A stretch of DNA of 64,000 bases, taken from positions 930,001 to 994,000 of the forward strand of contig JAGTWJ010000011.1 of the NCBI GenBank assembly GCA_020064725.1, written 5' to 3'. Under the pieces are notes generated by a model, which was given only the letters and a program-made list of their open reading frames with translations, was not told the DNA's origin and searched no databases. Numbering within the stretch: position 1 is the stretch's first letter; every line of letters begins with the position of its first letter. The stretch is from Drechslerella dactyloides. Lineage: Eukaryota; Ascomycota; Orbiliomycetes; Orbiliales; Orbiliaceae. Of the stretch, positions 46,961-59,300 are shown one piece after another. The translations under genes were made by a program, and so were the position numbers.

Positions 46961-48903
46961 GGTTGGGCGTTCCGCGATCGATTGCGACTGCGACGTGTTC
47001 GATGAAGCTGCTGTGGACGGACCGAAAGCCAAAGTCAATGGTTCCGGACGGGCGTGGCTCTTAGCTATGGCAGATGGCCGAGGGGCGTCTGCTCATCACG
47101 AAGATCTGGCGACGGACTGACATTGGCCAATGCGACCAACTGGAGCAGGATGGTCGAGAGGTTGAAGTTGCGAAAGAGCGCCCGCCCAACGTCCGAACCG
47201 GCTGCGCAGGGGCCCCAACGTGTTTGGGCCAAAATACTTATATAGCGCTGGGGTGCGACGAAAGATGAAATAGGTCGAGACTAGCTGTAAAGCTGGCTTA
47301 ACCTTGATTTGCTAACCCCGAGACGCCTCTGCCAAGTCGGCCGTATGCAGTGAAAAGGGTGAGAGAATTGTTGGTATGTGCCTAAGTACATGTACTTAGG
47401 TAGTAGCTGAAGCAAGACGATGTGCAAGCAAATGCTTCTGGACAAGCTGGGTTCTATGTAATAATGATCGAATGAACTCCGACGGTGTGTCTGCAAAGCG
47501 AAGTCAGGCGATCTCCGCCGTGGCTGTGCGCGAAAACTGTCTAGGCAAAGATACCCGCAAGCTGAAAAGCTTTTTGGCAAGCTTTTTGCAAGCCGTCTTG
47601 TCCAGACGCTGGTGATTCGGAGCTGCTATATGAGGTTCTCAGTCGGGCGCGACTATTTTCGCCAAGACGCGCGACCCAATCCAGGATTCGTGCAGGGGAC
47701 AGATCTAGAATATGTTTGAGGCGAATGCTCTAGTAAAGATTTGGAAAAGAGAGAGACGACGTAATTTGGCAGGCGCGGGTTGCCTGAAAAACGACTGATG
47801 CAAGATGAAAGAGAGAGAATTCATGCGAAAGTTTCTATCAGGAGATTGGGAAGAAAACCGCGACACCGCAACCTCAAAAATGCCAAGGATATAGTATGTA
47901 ATAAATGTGAACCCATCCATGGGATAAATTTTTCTCGCCGCGCAGGAGGCAAAGTTTCATGTTCGACCGCGATGGGGAAACAATTAGCGGCCGCCTGCTT
48001 TGCACATTGCTCTGCTTCGAAACGTGATTGTGACGACATGGACATTGTGCAGCTTAAGCTTTCACCCGCCGGGCCACCGCGTATAACACCCAACATGTGC
48101 TCCTCCACCATACACCATCTGTATTGTGCGACGGCGACGAATCGAGGTTGGACAACAGGCAGGCAGGAATGTCATTCCTGCAGCTATCGACCTTGCAGGG
48201 TATACCGATGCTAGCGCATTGGCATCGTTCATAGCAGATGACCTAGGTGTTCGAGTTGAAATGCAGTCCAGTCCCGATCGGGACTAAAGGAACTCTGTTT
48301 GCGGAGACGACTGCCAGCACAGCCACGCCCATCTTGGCCGAAGCATTCCCGGATCTCGAGCACTTTGCTGCTCGGTAGGAGCACGAAAGGACGAGGTGCT
48401 CCGTAACTGACACCCAGAACGGGGGCGACATCCCGACAACACACCCGACGCCGCGCTCTGCTTCTGCGATTAGCCGAGGCCGCGCTCCTACGGCACTCCG
48501 CCGACATCTGATGTTAGCATCACCGATGACAGCCGATACACTCTGCGACTACATTCAGGTCGAAACTGCTCTTTTTGCCCCTCAGAATTGCCTTACTTGC
48601 AGCAACGTAGACGGTTTTGCGTTTTTTCCAAGATCGATTCCTCTCAACTTTGGATTCTCGACAGCGCAGCCAACTCAAGGAACCGCCTGGCATTCCAGTG
48701 TTTCCAGGAATAGCCCGCTGGGAGAAAGCGTCCTCAAGGAATGAGTTGGATGCCATGCATAAACGTAACCTCAGCAGTATCTGAAACGACAGCAACCGTC
48801 GATCGACGGAGCTGTCTCATCACCGGGACGAGCACGCCGTGTTCACTTCCTAAGGATCTCACGACCTACCTTGGAACTAGCGAAAATCGCCGTTGACGCG
48901 AAT
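46961..48903. other. Intergenic, 1.9 kb
   Basis: HMT1 promoter on the left and the 3' end of the ASNSD1-like gene on the right. Open frames of up to 144 codons on both strands are Cys/Arg-rich and show no domains. An imperfect palindrome around TACATGTA lies near 47383-47400. Confidence 0.5.
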
Positions 48904-50784
48904 TCATGCCGTCGTGACAGAAATCTTATGCGTCCCTTTGACCTTTCCCCCTTTGGCCTCCATCTTGGCAGTTCTTGCCCCGAATTGTATCTACAAATAT
49001 AGACGTATCCGTAAGCGCGGAGCAGGCTCAGGCGAATGCTGGGTGCATCATCTTACCGCCCGTTTCTTCTCCCCGGCTACATCCTTCATGCCCAACTTCC
49101 AGGCTAGCAGTCTCAGGACCTTCTTCTCGCTGTCCAGGGCATCCCAGTTGTCTCCCGCCGGGACTGCACCGAACCCGCACTTATCCGTTACCGGCCAAGC
49201 GATAACTTCCCGAAGCAATATCTCATCCAAGAATGGAAACCGAGCTTCTCTTCCCCAGTTAGCGATAATTCGGTCATCACGGCCAAGATTCCTCTTCCCG
49301 AGCCGAGTGAGATCCAACTCTAGTTCGTCGATGAGTCCGGGGTATCCATTTCGATTGAACGCGGTTCCGTGACGTGCGTACCCGCCAAACAACTCATCCG
49401 CGCCGAGGCCGGACAATAGAATTTTTGGAGAGTCAGGCTCCAGAGGACGAGATGCAAAATAGAAAGCGAGGCCAATGGACAGATCCATCTCAGTATCATG
49501 AGGGTGCAAGAGGGCTATCACTCGCGGTTTGTGTGCGAGAACCTCGTCGTATGGAACGTTGATTTCTTTGAACCTCCAATCGCGGGTAGGGCAAACAGTC
49601 TGGAGCTCCTTCCACGAATTCCGGCCCGTTTGTCGATCCGGGCAGATTGAGTAGATATCATTATCTGCAGGCGATTCCGTCAGGCCCATGTTGCCACCCG
49701 TTGAGGTAGATGCTGGTCCATTTAATTTCTGATAACTGTCTTTCTTGTTTTTCATCGCTTTCTTGGCTTCTGCCACAGCAGCATCCAAGACTCTCCTGTT
49801 CTCGAATGCCACGTTCAATAGCTCGATTGGCTCGTGGACCGGTAGAATTTCATGAGCTATCCTTGCAAGCATCGTGCAATCCAGGCCGCCGGAGAACAGA
49901 ATTCCAACTTTAGAAGGTCGCAGACTGCCATCGTGGCCAGGTACCAAGGGAACAGAATGCAGAGGAATATGTTGCACTCGGAGACGCAGGCTGCCGTATA
50001 GGAGATCGTAAAGACGGGAGACGGCTGGCGAATCTGGCGTCAGAGAAGGCGTATTCGGCGCGGGTATCGTCTTGCAGAGTCGCGGGATTGGCAGCGTCAT
50101 GCAGGTCGAAGATTCCTGCTCCAGGCCCTTGTCGTCATGAGAAATGAAGGGTATCCTCCGGATCGGTGGATGCTGTATGTCGGTTTCTGGTTGACGCAGA
50201 TCGGAAAGGTTGATGAAATAGAGGCCGTCTGCTTCCACTTCATCCCATCGGCAGGTGTTTTGAGAGTCTGCTATGCTGCAGATGGTAATATCTGATGTCC
50301 CGGGAGCTGCTTGCCTTAGCAACAGCGATCTTCTGCCGAGCCAATCCCGGCCGAACCATAGCTTCTTGCGGGGGCCGTCATAGAAGACGAAAGCGTAAGG
50401 TCCTTCGATCCGCTGCACGACGTCTTGCAGCCTGCCCTCGCATGCAATCAATTTGTCAAATATGAGCCGGGTATCGTTCTCGTCGGGTCCAAATTCTTCC
50501 CCGTCGAGCCGCCACGCTTCACCATTCCAGCAGAGGACATATTGTGTCTCGCTGGTGTGACCCGAGTGGGAATAGAGCGGTTGAGGGACAACAGCTGTGC
50601 CACGAAGAGATAGCACCGACGCAGAGAAGCTCAGCCGGAGGGATTCCGCAGCAATCTCCACCGTCGAGAGCGAATCTGGACCACGCCGTGCGACATCGTT
50701 GATGAGGGTGTCCGAGACGGGCGAAGACGTCGAGCGATTGCTGTCGTTACGGGCCTGGACGAGCTGGAAGAGGATGCCGCACAT
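48904..50784 (-). CDS. Asparagine synthetase domain-containing protein (ASNSD1-like)
   Basis: Two exons, 50784-49058-side boundary 49057 and 48990-48904 (intron 48991-49056), 604 aa. The class II glutamine amidotransferase half starts at Cys2 (MCGILF) and carries RRGPDS and WNGE. The synthetase half has the PP-loop ILFSGGLDCTMLA (SGGLD at 298-302) and LSGLGADELFGGYARHG near 458-474, followed by DRIIANWGREARFPFLDE. The last 29 residues (IQFGARTAKME ... KGTHKI) come from exon 2 and are strongly typical of ASNSD1-type proteins, which supports the intron. ASNSD1-like proteins are separate from the main Asn synthetases; their reaction is not established. The gene is divergent from the LIM gene with a 769-bp shared upstream region. 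Confidence 0.9.
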
Positions 50785-51553
50785 GCGAAGGGAAGGGCCA
50801 GTCGAAGCGGGAGGTTCGAAACCTGCTTGGCCGGAACTGGTGACAGCGGTGAGATTCCCCCTGGCGTGGGCAGCCCCGGATGCGATCAGAGGGCGGACGG
50901 GACGCTCTTAGCGTGATGCGGAGTGCGGTGGATGCGTAATGGCAATATCACGAACCGGGGATTGTGGTGTTTTGAGCTGTGGGCCGAGTGTCACCTGCGG
51001 ACGGGCCCGCCAGGCCTGCCGGGGCAACCGGCCGAATCGGGCGGTGTGTTTACCTCTGCCCGCCGCAGCCTCCGCCAACCACGCCAAACACCGCCAAAAG
51101 GCACCAACCACACCCGCCGCAGGCCTCTCGCAGGCCTCTCGCATGCCTCTCGCCGTCCACTCAGCGCTCCTCCGCTCTACCACGGCATTGGCCTGCAGGC
51201 CCACAGCGTCTCACCTAAATTCAGCCTTCAGATTATTAAAAGGTTCCTCTGGCCCGCCAGTTCCAGCAGTGGACGGACATTACTCTACATTCAAGCTACG
51301 CGTAACGTGTACCTCCAGCATCTCGAATATCAATCTCTGCATTTCGTGATTCACGAAAAACCGGTTCTTTCATTCCAGTCCGCCAGCCTCATATTTCAGC
51401 ATTCTCCCAGCAGCCTCCCCGCACCCACACTCGCTGCACCGGCTGGTTCTTGCAGCTTTTAGTCCAACCTACGCATACAACGACAGTTTCGAGGCTGCGG
51501 CATCAGTGCACAAATTTCGGCTGTGATAAGGCGGAGGTCTTGTCAATCTCAGC
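50785..51553. promoter_or_regulatory. Shared divergent promoter, ASNSD1-like / LIM gene
   Basis: 769 bases between two start codons facing apart. It is GC-rich in the first half with a short tandem repeat (annotated separately) and pyrimidine-rich toward the LIM gene. No TATA box is obvious in either direction. Confidence 0.5.
51119..51151 (+). repeat. Three tandem copies of an 11-bp unit
   Basis: GCAGGCCTCTC twice, then GCATGCCTCTC, in direct tandem within the divergent promoter. The third copy differs at one base. Possible repeated regulator site; otherwise a short slippage product. Confidence 0.7.
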
Positions 51554-54500
51554 ATGGAGCGAGTTCGCCCGTCGTTCATGACGAAGGAGCAGCTCGGTAC
51601 GTGTCTTTTCGCGATAATCCCCCGGGAACCGACCTTTGCTAACCGTACTCGCGAGAACAGACAAGTATATGAGCGATGTGAAGCAAAATCGCGCGCCTCG
51701 CCCCCGGCCGAACTTCGAACTTCCCGCCAAACGGCTCTCGCTGACCTTGAACGAGCAACTCGGCAATGGAGCTGACCAAGGACAAACGAGGCCGGCGCCG
51801 TTGGCCCAGATCCAGTCTGATATGAGCCCGGCTTTTAGACGATTCGGAGGAAGCGTTCGCGACGTGCAGAGGTCTAAGGGGACCTTCAAGACGAGGAATG
51901 GCTGGATTGTCGGCGATGCTTCGGCGAAGCCTACACTATTTGGCAGGAAGTCGGCAGCTGAGTCTAGTCTCCCTGCGGACTCGCGAGTAGTGAGCAAGCC
52001 GGAGAAAGCGAATGAACGACCTGTTATCGTGACGGGGGAGAAGGCGGCGAAGGATGAAGACAAGGAAAACCGGGCAACGGTGGCGTCCCGCTCGCCCACA
52101 AAGTCGTCGCCGGTCGACTCTTCCCTTGAGGATTCAATAACACAGCTTCAGAAGGATATTTCTGACGAAATAGAAGCCGTCAGCATCCTACTCGATTCCC
52201 CGGTCGCCGAGCACACCTTCAACCCCACGGCTGAAGATGTGGAAGATGAATCCGAGCAGCCAGCCGAAGACACAAAGGCGGACTCGCCAGCTCCCCTCAA
52301 AATATCCAGAACACTACCCGTGGACATCAAGCCTTCAAAGGTATTACACTCGTCCCAAAGGCCCGAAGCTCCCATACGTGTCACAAGTATCAACACGGTC
52401 CATTATCAGGTGAATGCTCCGCCGACACCGAGCTCGACCCCTCCGGAACCCGAAAGACGACCGAAATTTGAAGACCGAGGGGTTCCGACCTTCACGCCTG
52501 CCACGCCGCCGACGCCGCCGAACAAAGTCATGGTCGTCGAGGATAACAAGATCGTCGGAGAAATAGAGTTGGGCGAAAAAGACGACGCCGGATACAACCT
52601 TCAACAGGGCAAAAACCCTCACGCCGTTATTCCATCAGCCGAAGTTTCGAGAATCGCCAGCAGAATATCCGAGCTCCAGCTGAAGGCAGACCCTAACGCC
52701 CCAGCTCCCAAGCCCGCGTTTCCGTCTATGACGATGGAAGAGTTCAAAGAGCGAAATGAGAGCCCAGTTACGCCTACAGGTGCAGCTTCTCCCCTCTCTG
52801 ATCCTAAGCTTTCGCAGTTTACCTTCTCCAGGACGAATAGCCTGCCGCCGACGATGCCGTCCTTTGACCGTGACCCTGCTCCGAAAAAGCCGATTGATCA
52901 ACCTCAATATAAACCCTACAGACCACCCACTCAACCCCAACCCATTCCTCATTCCATAAATCATGCCAGCCCAGCTTTCTTAAGGGCAAGGGCAGGGTCC
53001 AACTCAGTTGTGATGCCTCCTACATGCCCCTCTCCAGCCCCAGGTTCAAATTTCTCGGGGCCCGGTCCACAGGCGGTGCCCTCCCACATGAAGAGCACAC
53101 ACAGCCGGCACTCCAGCCTGGGCAATCTGTACCAGTACGGCCAACAACCTCCAAATCACGGAGCAAGACCAGCATATGGATTCTCTCAGCAACGGCAATC
53201 GTTGTCGATGCAGCAGCCACTTCAGAACCCGTTCCAAGTGGCTCGCGGCTTCCAGACCGGACCACCACCGCTACCAGCCCATGGTTTCTATCAGCAGGCT
53301 GTGCCACGGAACCCGCTCAACCCTCCGTTTCACAGAAGCGTGCCGTCTGCACCAGTAAACTCTCTGGCAGTTGGTATTCACCATTCACCGAGCATTGCTG
53401 GACATCAAGGCAGAGCGCTTCCCGCTCTTCCAAGAACACCAGCAGCTCCATTGGGCCTTCCAAAACCACCTTCACCGACTACTGGACGTTTGAATGAGCA
53501 GTCGCAGGAGTCGCCACGACGGTCGCCTCCGACAGTGGGAGCCTCACCAGCCAAAAGCCAATCCCCTGTCATCCCCAGCTTCTCTTTCGATCATGTTGAC
53601 GATGCAGGGAGCAGGCAACTCCCATCCGCTCCCAGGCGTGGAACACTCCCTTCAAAGCCCACCGCACCAGTAATTGACAGGAGCCAGAACGATGCGAAGC
53701 CGCTTCCTCCAGTCCCTGTATTCTCGCTTTCGGATGACAGCAGCCCGTCCCCTCGCTCTATTAACCCCCCTGATGACAACTCCACGAAACCAACCATCCC
53801 AATACTGAATCTTCCTGATGATGACGCGAATAATGATGACAATAACGACAAAAAGTCACTACCGCCTGTGCCCACTTTCTCCGTCTCTGGCCCTGAGGAA
53901 CCCGCCAGCCGAAGACCCCTCCCCACTCCGGCTGCCCAAAAGCAGGACTCTCGCCCTCTCCCTAGCCCCAGCGGCAAGCTCAGTGGTAACAGCTTGGCTG
54001 ATAGGAGGGCCGCTTTCGAAACTCACAGCTACCATGCGAAGAGCTTGATTCCAAAGTCTATAGCTTCATGCACTGCGTGCGGGAACCACATCTCAGCGAG
54101 AGCTGTTTCAGCATCTGGGTTGAAATTTCACCCAGAATGTTTCCGCTGCTCTCACTGCAGCACCCGACTCGAGCATGTTGCCTTTTACCCCGAACCACTA
54201 GGACCGGATGCACCTGAGGGCGCCGGACCAACCGGACGCTTTTTCTGCCATCTCGATTTCCACGAACTGTTCAGCCCGAGATGCAAGAGCTGCAAGACCC
54301 CAATCGAGGGTGAAGTTGTGGAAGCGTGTGGGGCTACCTGGCACGCCGGGCACTTTTTCTGTGCCGAATGCGGTGATGTAAGTATTCATATTCCCTTGAT
54401 ATTGACGTTCAATCTCGCTAATATGGAAATTAGCCGTTCGATGCACAGTCACGGTTCGTGGAGAAGGACAAGTACGCCTGGTGCCTCCCATGCTATCAGA

Positions 54501-54783
54501 AGCGGTACAGCAGCAAGTGCAAGAAGTGCAAGAAGCCAGTGACCGATACCGTTGTCAAGGCGTTGGATGCCCACTGGCATATGGAGTGCTTCTGCTGTTT
54601 TGTAAGTTCATCATACCCTTATGCTGGAGGGAGAGGGCTGTATGGCTAATTGCATGCGTCATATAGGAGTGTGGATCCGAGTTCCAAGACGGGAGATACT
54701 TCCTGCGAGAGGGCTGCAAGAACGAGCCGGTTTGTACAAAGTGTGAGGAAACGCGATTAAAGAGCTGGGAGCTAGTGCAGTGA
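51554..54783 (+). CDS. Paxillin-like protein with three C-terminal LIM domains
   Basis: Four exons: 51554-51596, 51661-54377, 54434-54601, 54667-54783; 1014 aa. About 800 residues are disordered and rich in Pro, Ser, Lys and Asp, with many PPxP-like motifs. Three LIM zinc-binding domains follow, from about residue 816: CTACGNHI...HPECFRCSHC, CKSCKTPI...WHAGHFFCAEC, and CKKCKKPV...WHMECFCCFEC, each with the paired CxxC and HxxC ligands visible. The introns fall inside LIM2 and LIM3 and are needed to complete them. The layout resembles fungal paxillin-like LIM proteins (Pxl1), which act in actin organisation, polarised growth and septation, often with Rho GTPases. No RhoGAP domain is present. 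Function is inferred. Confidence 0.88.
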
Positions 54784-55608
54784 AGCACAGCCATCCATTC
54801 AGCCAGCATATTGATATTTAGCTTTCGACCTCATTTTCATTTTTCGACGATACCAACACACAAAAAGCATGAGAGAAACGGCGTACTACGAGTCTTCGAT
54901 GTATAAATTGGTGTTCTTTCCCCCCTATTTTTTGTTATTTCCCCAGCATGCATTCAGTCAGTCGGCATTTCATTGCCTGTCTGTCTGTCTGTCGATATGT
55001 CTATGTCCTGACGCTGCAACTATACTGATGATGGTGTTCTTTCTTGACCACGAGCGAGTGACACTTTCGAAAGTTGGTGTGACGGGTGTCTCTTCAATTA
55101 CTCTCGTGGCTTTATTTGGGCTATGCCTGATCTCGACAGGTGTCTAATAACGTGCCATTGAAAATGTTCTCATTTACTGCTTTATTGGAGCTTAACGCTT
55201 GTCATTTCTTCGTCTATTCTTTTATTATTTTCATCGTCATCCTACAGATACATCTCGTCGATTTTTCTGATTGGGTTTGATGGTGTGTATTTGTACTTGG
55301 GCTCGATTGTGTTTATTCTTCAGCCATGACGGTCCGCACGCATGATCCGTGCTGGATGTCTGGATGTATGTACCATATATATCGGTTCGTCTATATATTC
55401 TGGAATACGATTTGTGAACATACTTGCATTACAATATACCGGTAGCTCTCTAGATACATTGACAGATACAACGACAAAGTCCCACCGACATGCAAGCTCA
55501 TGTATACATGAATTCCATCCCACTAAAACCATACATGCATCAGCTGAAATGCCACATCTTATAGGCAGCGACGTCCCTACGACTCCACTGTTGTACTTGG
55601 CCATCTGT
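54784..55608. other. Convergent intergenic region
   Basis: 3' ends of the LIM gene and the Cys-rich gene. T-rich with a TGTC microsatellite near 54979-54994. No gene seen. Confidence 0.6.
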
Positions 55609-56391
55609 CTAATCCACCAGGTGCACGTCCGGCCTGGGTCTCCCGCCGGCATACCTCATCCGCATATACGGATCTCCTCCTCTATCAGTATACACCGGCA
55701 CGCCATCATACGCATCACGGCCATACCGGTCCGCGTCCTCGAGCAGCTGCACCGTCTCCAACCCGGGACTCATCCTCCCACCCACGCTGTCATTGAACTC
55801 GCGATCCCATTGTCCATGCCACCGTCCGTCGACGGTGCTGTACGGGTCGAATACTCTTCTGCTGCTGCCCATATGCGGGCGGCCGTAGCTTGTTCTATGG
55901 AAATTTCGAGCGACATCCTTAGGTGTCGCGATGGTCATGCAGCCGGGCGCGTCGCATTCGTCCGGGTTGACGGTTGAGACGTCGAGAGTAGAGCCGCGGC
56001 GGGGATACGTATACTCGTGGTCCCAGGGGTATCTGCTGCCGTCGTAGCTACCACCAGGGTAATACGCATACGTATACGGCTGCATGGAGGTATCGTGCAC
56101 ATAATCGTAGTCCGTCAGGTTATTTGAAATGTCAACGTTGGGAACGCCGGCGCTGTGGTTCCATAGGCCTGTGCGGGCGTTATGGAGGTAGTGGACGCCG
56201 TGCTGCCGTTTCAGGCAGTTCTCGCAGAGGCCGAGCATTTCCCATTTGCGGAAGTTGGGGTTGGCGCGCTTGCTCGGGCGGCAGGCGGTGTAGTAGGAGC
56301 GGCCGCGGGCGTGGCGGGCGGAGGGACAGAGTTGGAAGATGACGTATTGCTGGTGGCCGCATTGGAAGCGGAAGCGGTTGAAGAAGCACAT
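55609..56391 (-). CDS. Small Cys-containing fungal protein, function unknown
   Basis: Intronless, 260 aa. The N-terminus (MCFFNRFRFQCGHQQ) followed by LCPSAR, YTACRPSK and CENCLKRQ has the spaced Cys/His pattern of a family of small fungal proteins that begin MCFF or similar, where the pattern may form a zinc-binding fold. The rest is Tyr/Gly/Asp/Arg-rich and probably disordered, with one more Cys pair (CDAPGC). No signal peptide or TM segment. I know no assigned function for the family. Confidence 0.7.
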   Translation of the reverse strand: MCFFNRFRFQCGHQQYVIFQLCPSARHARGRSYYTACRPSKRANPNFRKWEMLGLCENCLKRQHGVHYLHNARTGLWNHSAGVPNVDISNNLTDYDYVHDTSMQPYTYAYYPGGSYDGSRYPWDHEYTYPRRGSTLDVSTVNPDECDAPGCMTIATPKDVARNFHRTSYGRPHMGSSRRVFDPYSTVDGRWHGQWDREFNDSVGGRMSPGLETVQLLEDADRYGRDAYDGVPVYTDRGGDPYMRMRYAGGRPRPDVHLVD

Positions 56392-59300
56392 GGCTGGCGT
56401 TTATATCCACTGGTGGATAGAAAATCCCTCCCAACCGTCAGCACTACTAGATTGATTGCTTGAGGATGCGGTAGGGCGGTAAGGTCGTTTCGACTGGAAG
56501 TGCCCGAGTGATGAGAGTCGACTATCTAGCCTCGAGCTGGTGACTTGCTGTATCGGTATAATGTAAATCCGGGTGTATGTTTTCGCAAGTATTGTATACG
56601 AGGGTTCATGTATTGGCGGGAGATACGATCTGACGGGACGAGTTAGCTCGAAAGCGTCTGTGTATTCCGTATGGCGGAAGAGTCGACGATACAGTTCATT
56701 CTAGCGATCGAACCAGCTGGCTTCCAGAGCTTCGAGGTGGCACTTAAATACTTGACTACGAGTGGTGTAAAACCGGTACAGTCATTCCCGCTAGTACACA
56801 GTCTGATCATATGGCTACGGTGGCACAAAGATATGATATCATGATAGTATACAGGTATGTATCGATATCGCTGCGAGGACGTAGATGCCCGCTGCACGCA
56901 TCATGGGCCTTGAAAAGTGCTATATCGAAAAGGCAAACTTCTAGAACGAGCAACTGACTCTTTCGGTTGTCGTCGTTGGAGTGGCCCTTCATGTTGTGCG
57001 ACCTAGGCGAAGGACCCTGCATGGCTTACAGGCGGAACTAGTAGGGTGGCGTACGCCGCAGGACGGTTTCCAAAGCGTGTGGTTTTAAATTTTATGCAGG
57101 AGACCAATTCGTCTTTTGGACTCTTTCCAGGAATAACTTGAGCTTAAGACTAGTGTTAGAACGCCATAAGATGTTAATACTGATTGCGACGCTAATATAT
57201 TAATATATCGGGCTAATTAATAAGCACTCCTCTCAGTCCAATGATTTAGCGGTATCGACATATGCATATGCTCGACGTCCAATGATATCCGCTGGCAAGC
57301 CCAATCCGGCTCCCCGCGCCACCCATGAACCCTTCCTAATATATTATACTCATCCCGCTGATGAATCCAGCTCTTATTCGCCTTCTCCCCCGGTAAGTTC
57401 ACGGCTATTTAGGCAACTGAATCCTTATTTAACATGGGGCGCACATCGACGTAGGACACGCCGATGGGCATGCCCAAGTAAACTTTATTACACTATCATC
57501 CCGCCAAATTGTACTTTCAAAACAGCCATCGCTTCCGACGTAATTAAATTTAAATTTGAGTTTCTCAGTCTTCGTCAAGACGTAGGCGGCGGCGACGATA
57601 CTGTTCAGAATAAATCGCCAAATTTGGCGATCGATAAGTTGTGAATACCACTCCTGTGCGAAAATTTCAAACCCTGATGAATGGATCAAGGGCACATCTG
57701 ATATGCTATCGAGCACCAACGGCAGGATCGATCTGAGGTTTCAGCGATAAAGGCCATGCACGGTTGCACTCGCCGTTGTGAGACTTGAAATAGCACAAAC
57801 TGCACGCTGCACGACCGTTGTGCGAGATCCTGCAATGCAGCGTCCCTGCCGCAAACAATGCAATGCAATGTGGGTCATCACGATCTCCAGCGGTCAGATG
57901 CAACGGCGAGGTGATATGTACGATGGCCCGAGTCACCAGATAGACTTTGCGGTGTGGAGCTCCCGGGCCACCTGGCCGGAATGGCGTGCATGCAACGTGG
58001 ATATATATACCAAGATTGCGATATTCCCATGATCATGACTTCAATATCAATCGATTCGAGCGCGTTGTTTTTGTTGGTGGTCGAGGCGCCGGACGCAAGA
58101 CTCGACCGGGGTGCGAGTATGATATAACAATTACTGAACATCGTCCTGTCACAATCGCAGCTACACGGCGAGATTTTAAAAGCGTCGGACCAGGACGGGG
58201 ACGTTGCCCACGCTAAGATGAAATACTCACCGTCTCCGACCCGCATCCCAGACGTGATACGCTGCGACCTTACATTGACGGACCGGACGGGGTCGGCGGC
58301 TAGCGAGGAGCGGCCGCGTTGCTGCGTTGGGTGTTTGACGGGTTCGTTCGGTTGGCGGTGTCATGTCATCATGCATGCAGCCCGAAGGAACGGCCTCATT
58401 GACCCAGCCTCACCTTTTTTGCCTGCAAACGTGACGTTGGGATGGCTTTCTGCTTCACGGGGCTAGCTCTCGAAATAACCGGAGGCCCGATGGCCTTGAC
58501 GACTGACCGGTCGACTGACGGGATGCGATTCGACAGCGAAGAGTTATGCGCCGATCCAGCCCGGAGTCTTTTGCCCATATACGGCGCCTGCATCGACGGT
58601 ATTGGCAGACGGTCAGCGGGAGCAGATGCGCTTTGCCCTTCAGCTGGGGGAGCCTCTGACAGGATCACACAGGGTCCCGTTTTCGCAAGAGAGAAAATTT
58701 TTTATGATAGTTGGAGCCGGTTATTAATATATATCATCAAGCGGGCGAGCTGTGACTGGCTGGCGACAGCGCGGCGTCCGCTCCTGACTCGACCGGTTTG
58801 GGATAGCTGGGTCGGCTCGTATGTTTGGGCCAAGTCGATGCCGCCGTTGCGGTTATAAGATGCATAGTTCAGCTGATCGGTGCAGAGTAATAAAGAATCC
58901 GCACTAACTATAGCACTATTCGGTGTATCACTATGCTAGTGTTTGCCATCTGCTAATGCGACGACGCATGCTTAGCCGGAGCTAACGAACATCGGGGTTC
59001 CTCGTCGCTCAGCTGCAAGTCGTCGCTACCTATCAGCAATCGTATCGGTGTCCGAGATGCTTGGTATCTGTACGGCCATGCACGCCATACTCCGACTTGG
59101 GCATGCGATCCATCCCGACGTCGACGGACTTGCTTTTTGGCGATTCTGCCTTCTGTGAGTACGACATACGGTGCAGTGCACATGTTGATTTGCTCGACCG
59201 AACCTGAAAAGACGGGATGGAAAAGACGGCACGTTCGGCTTGAACCTTCCCTCACGGCCCAGCTCCCTAGCTGCCTTGCCATTGACTTTGATAGACACGC

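Noticed and set aside
47780..48214. 144-codon Cys-rich open frame resembling a small secreted protein
   Set aside because: No signal peptide, no spacing pattern of known families, and an overlapping minus-strand frame of similar quality.
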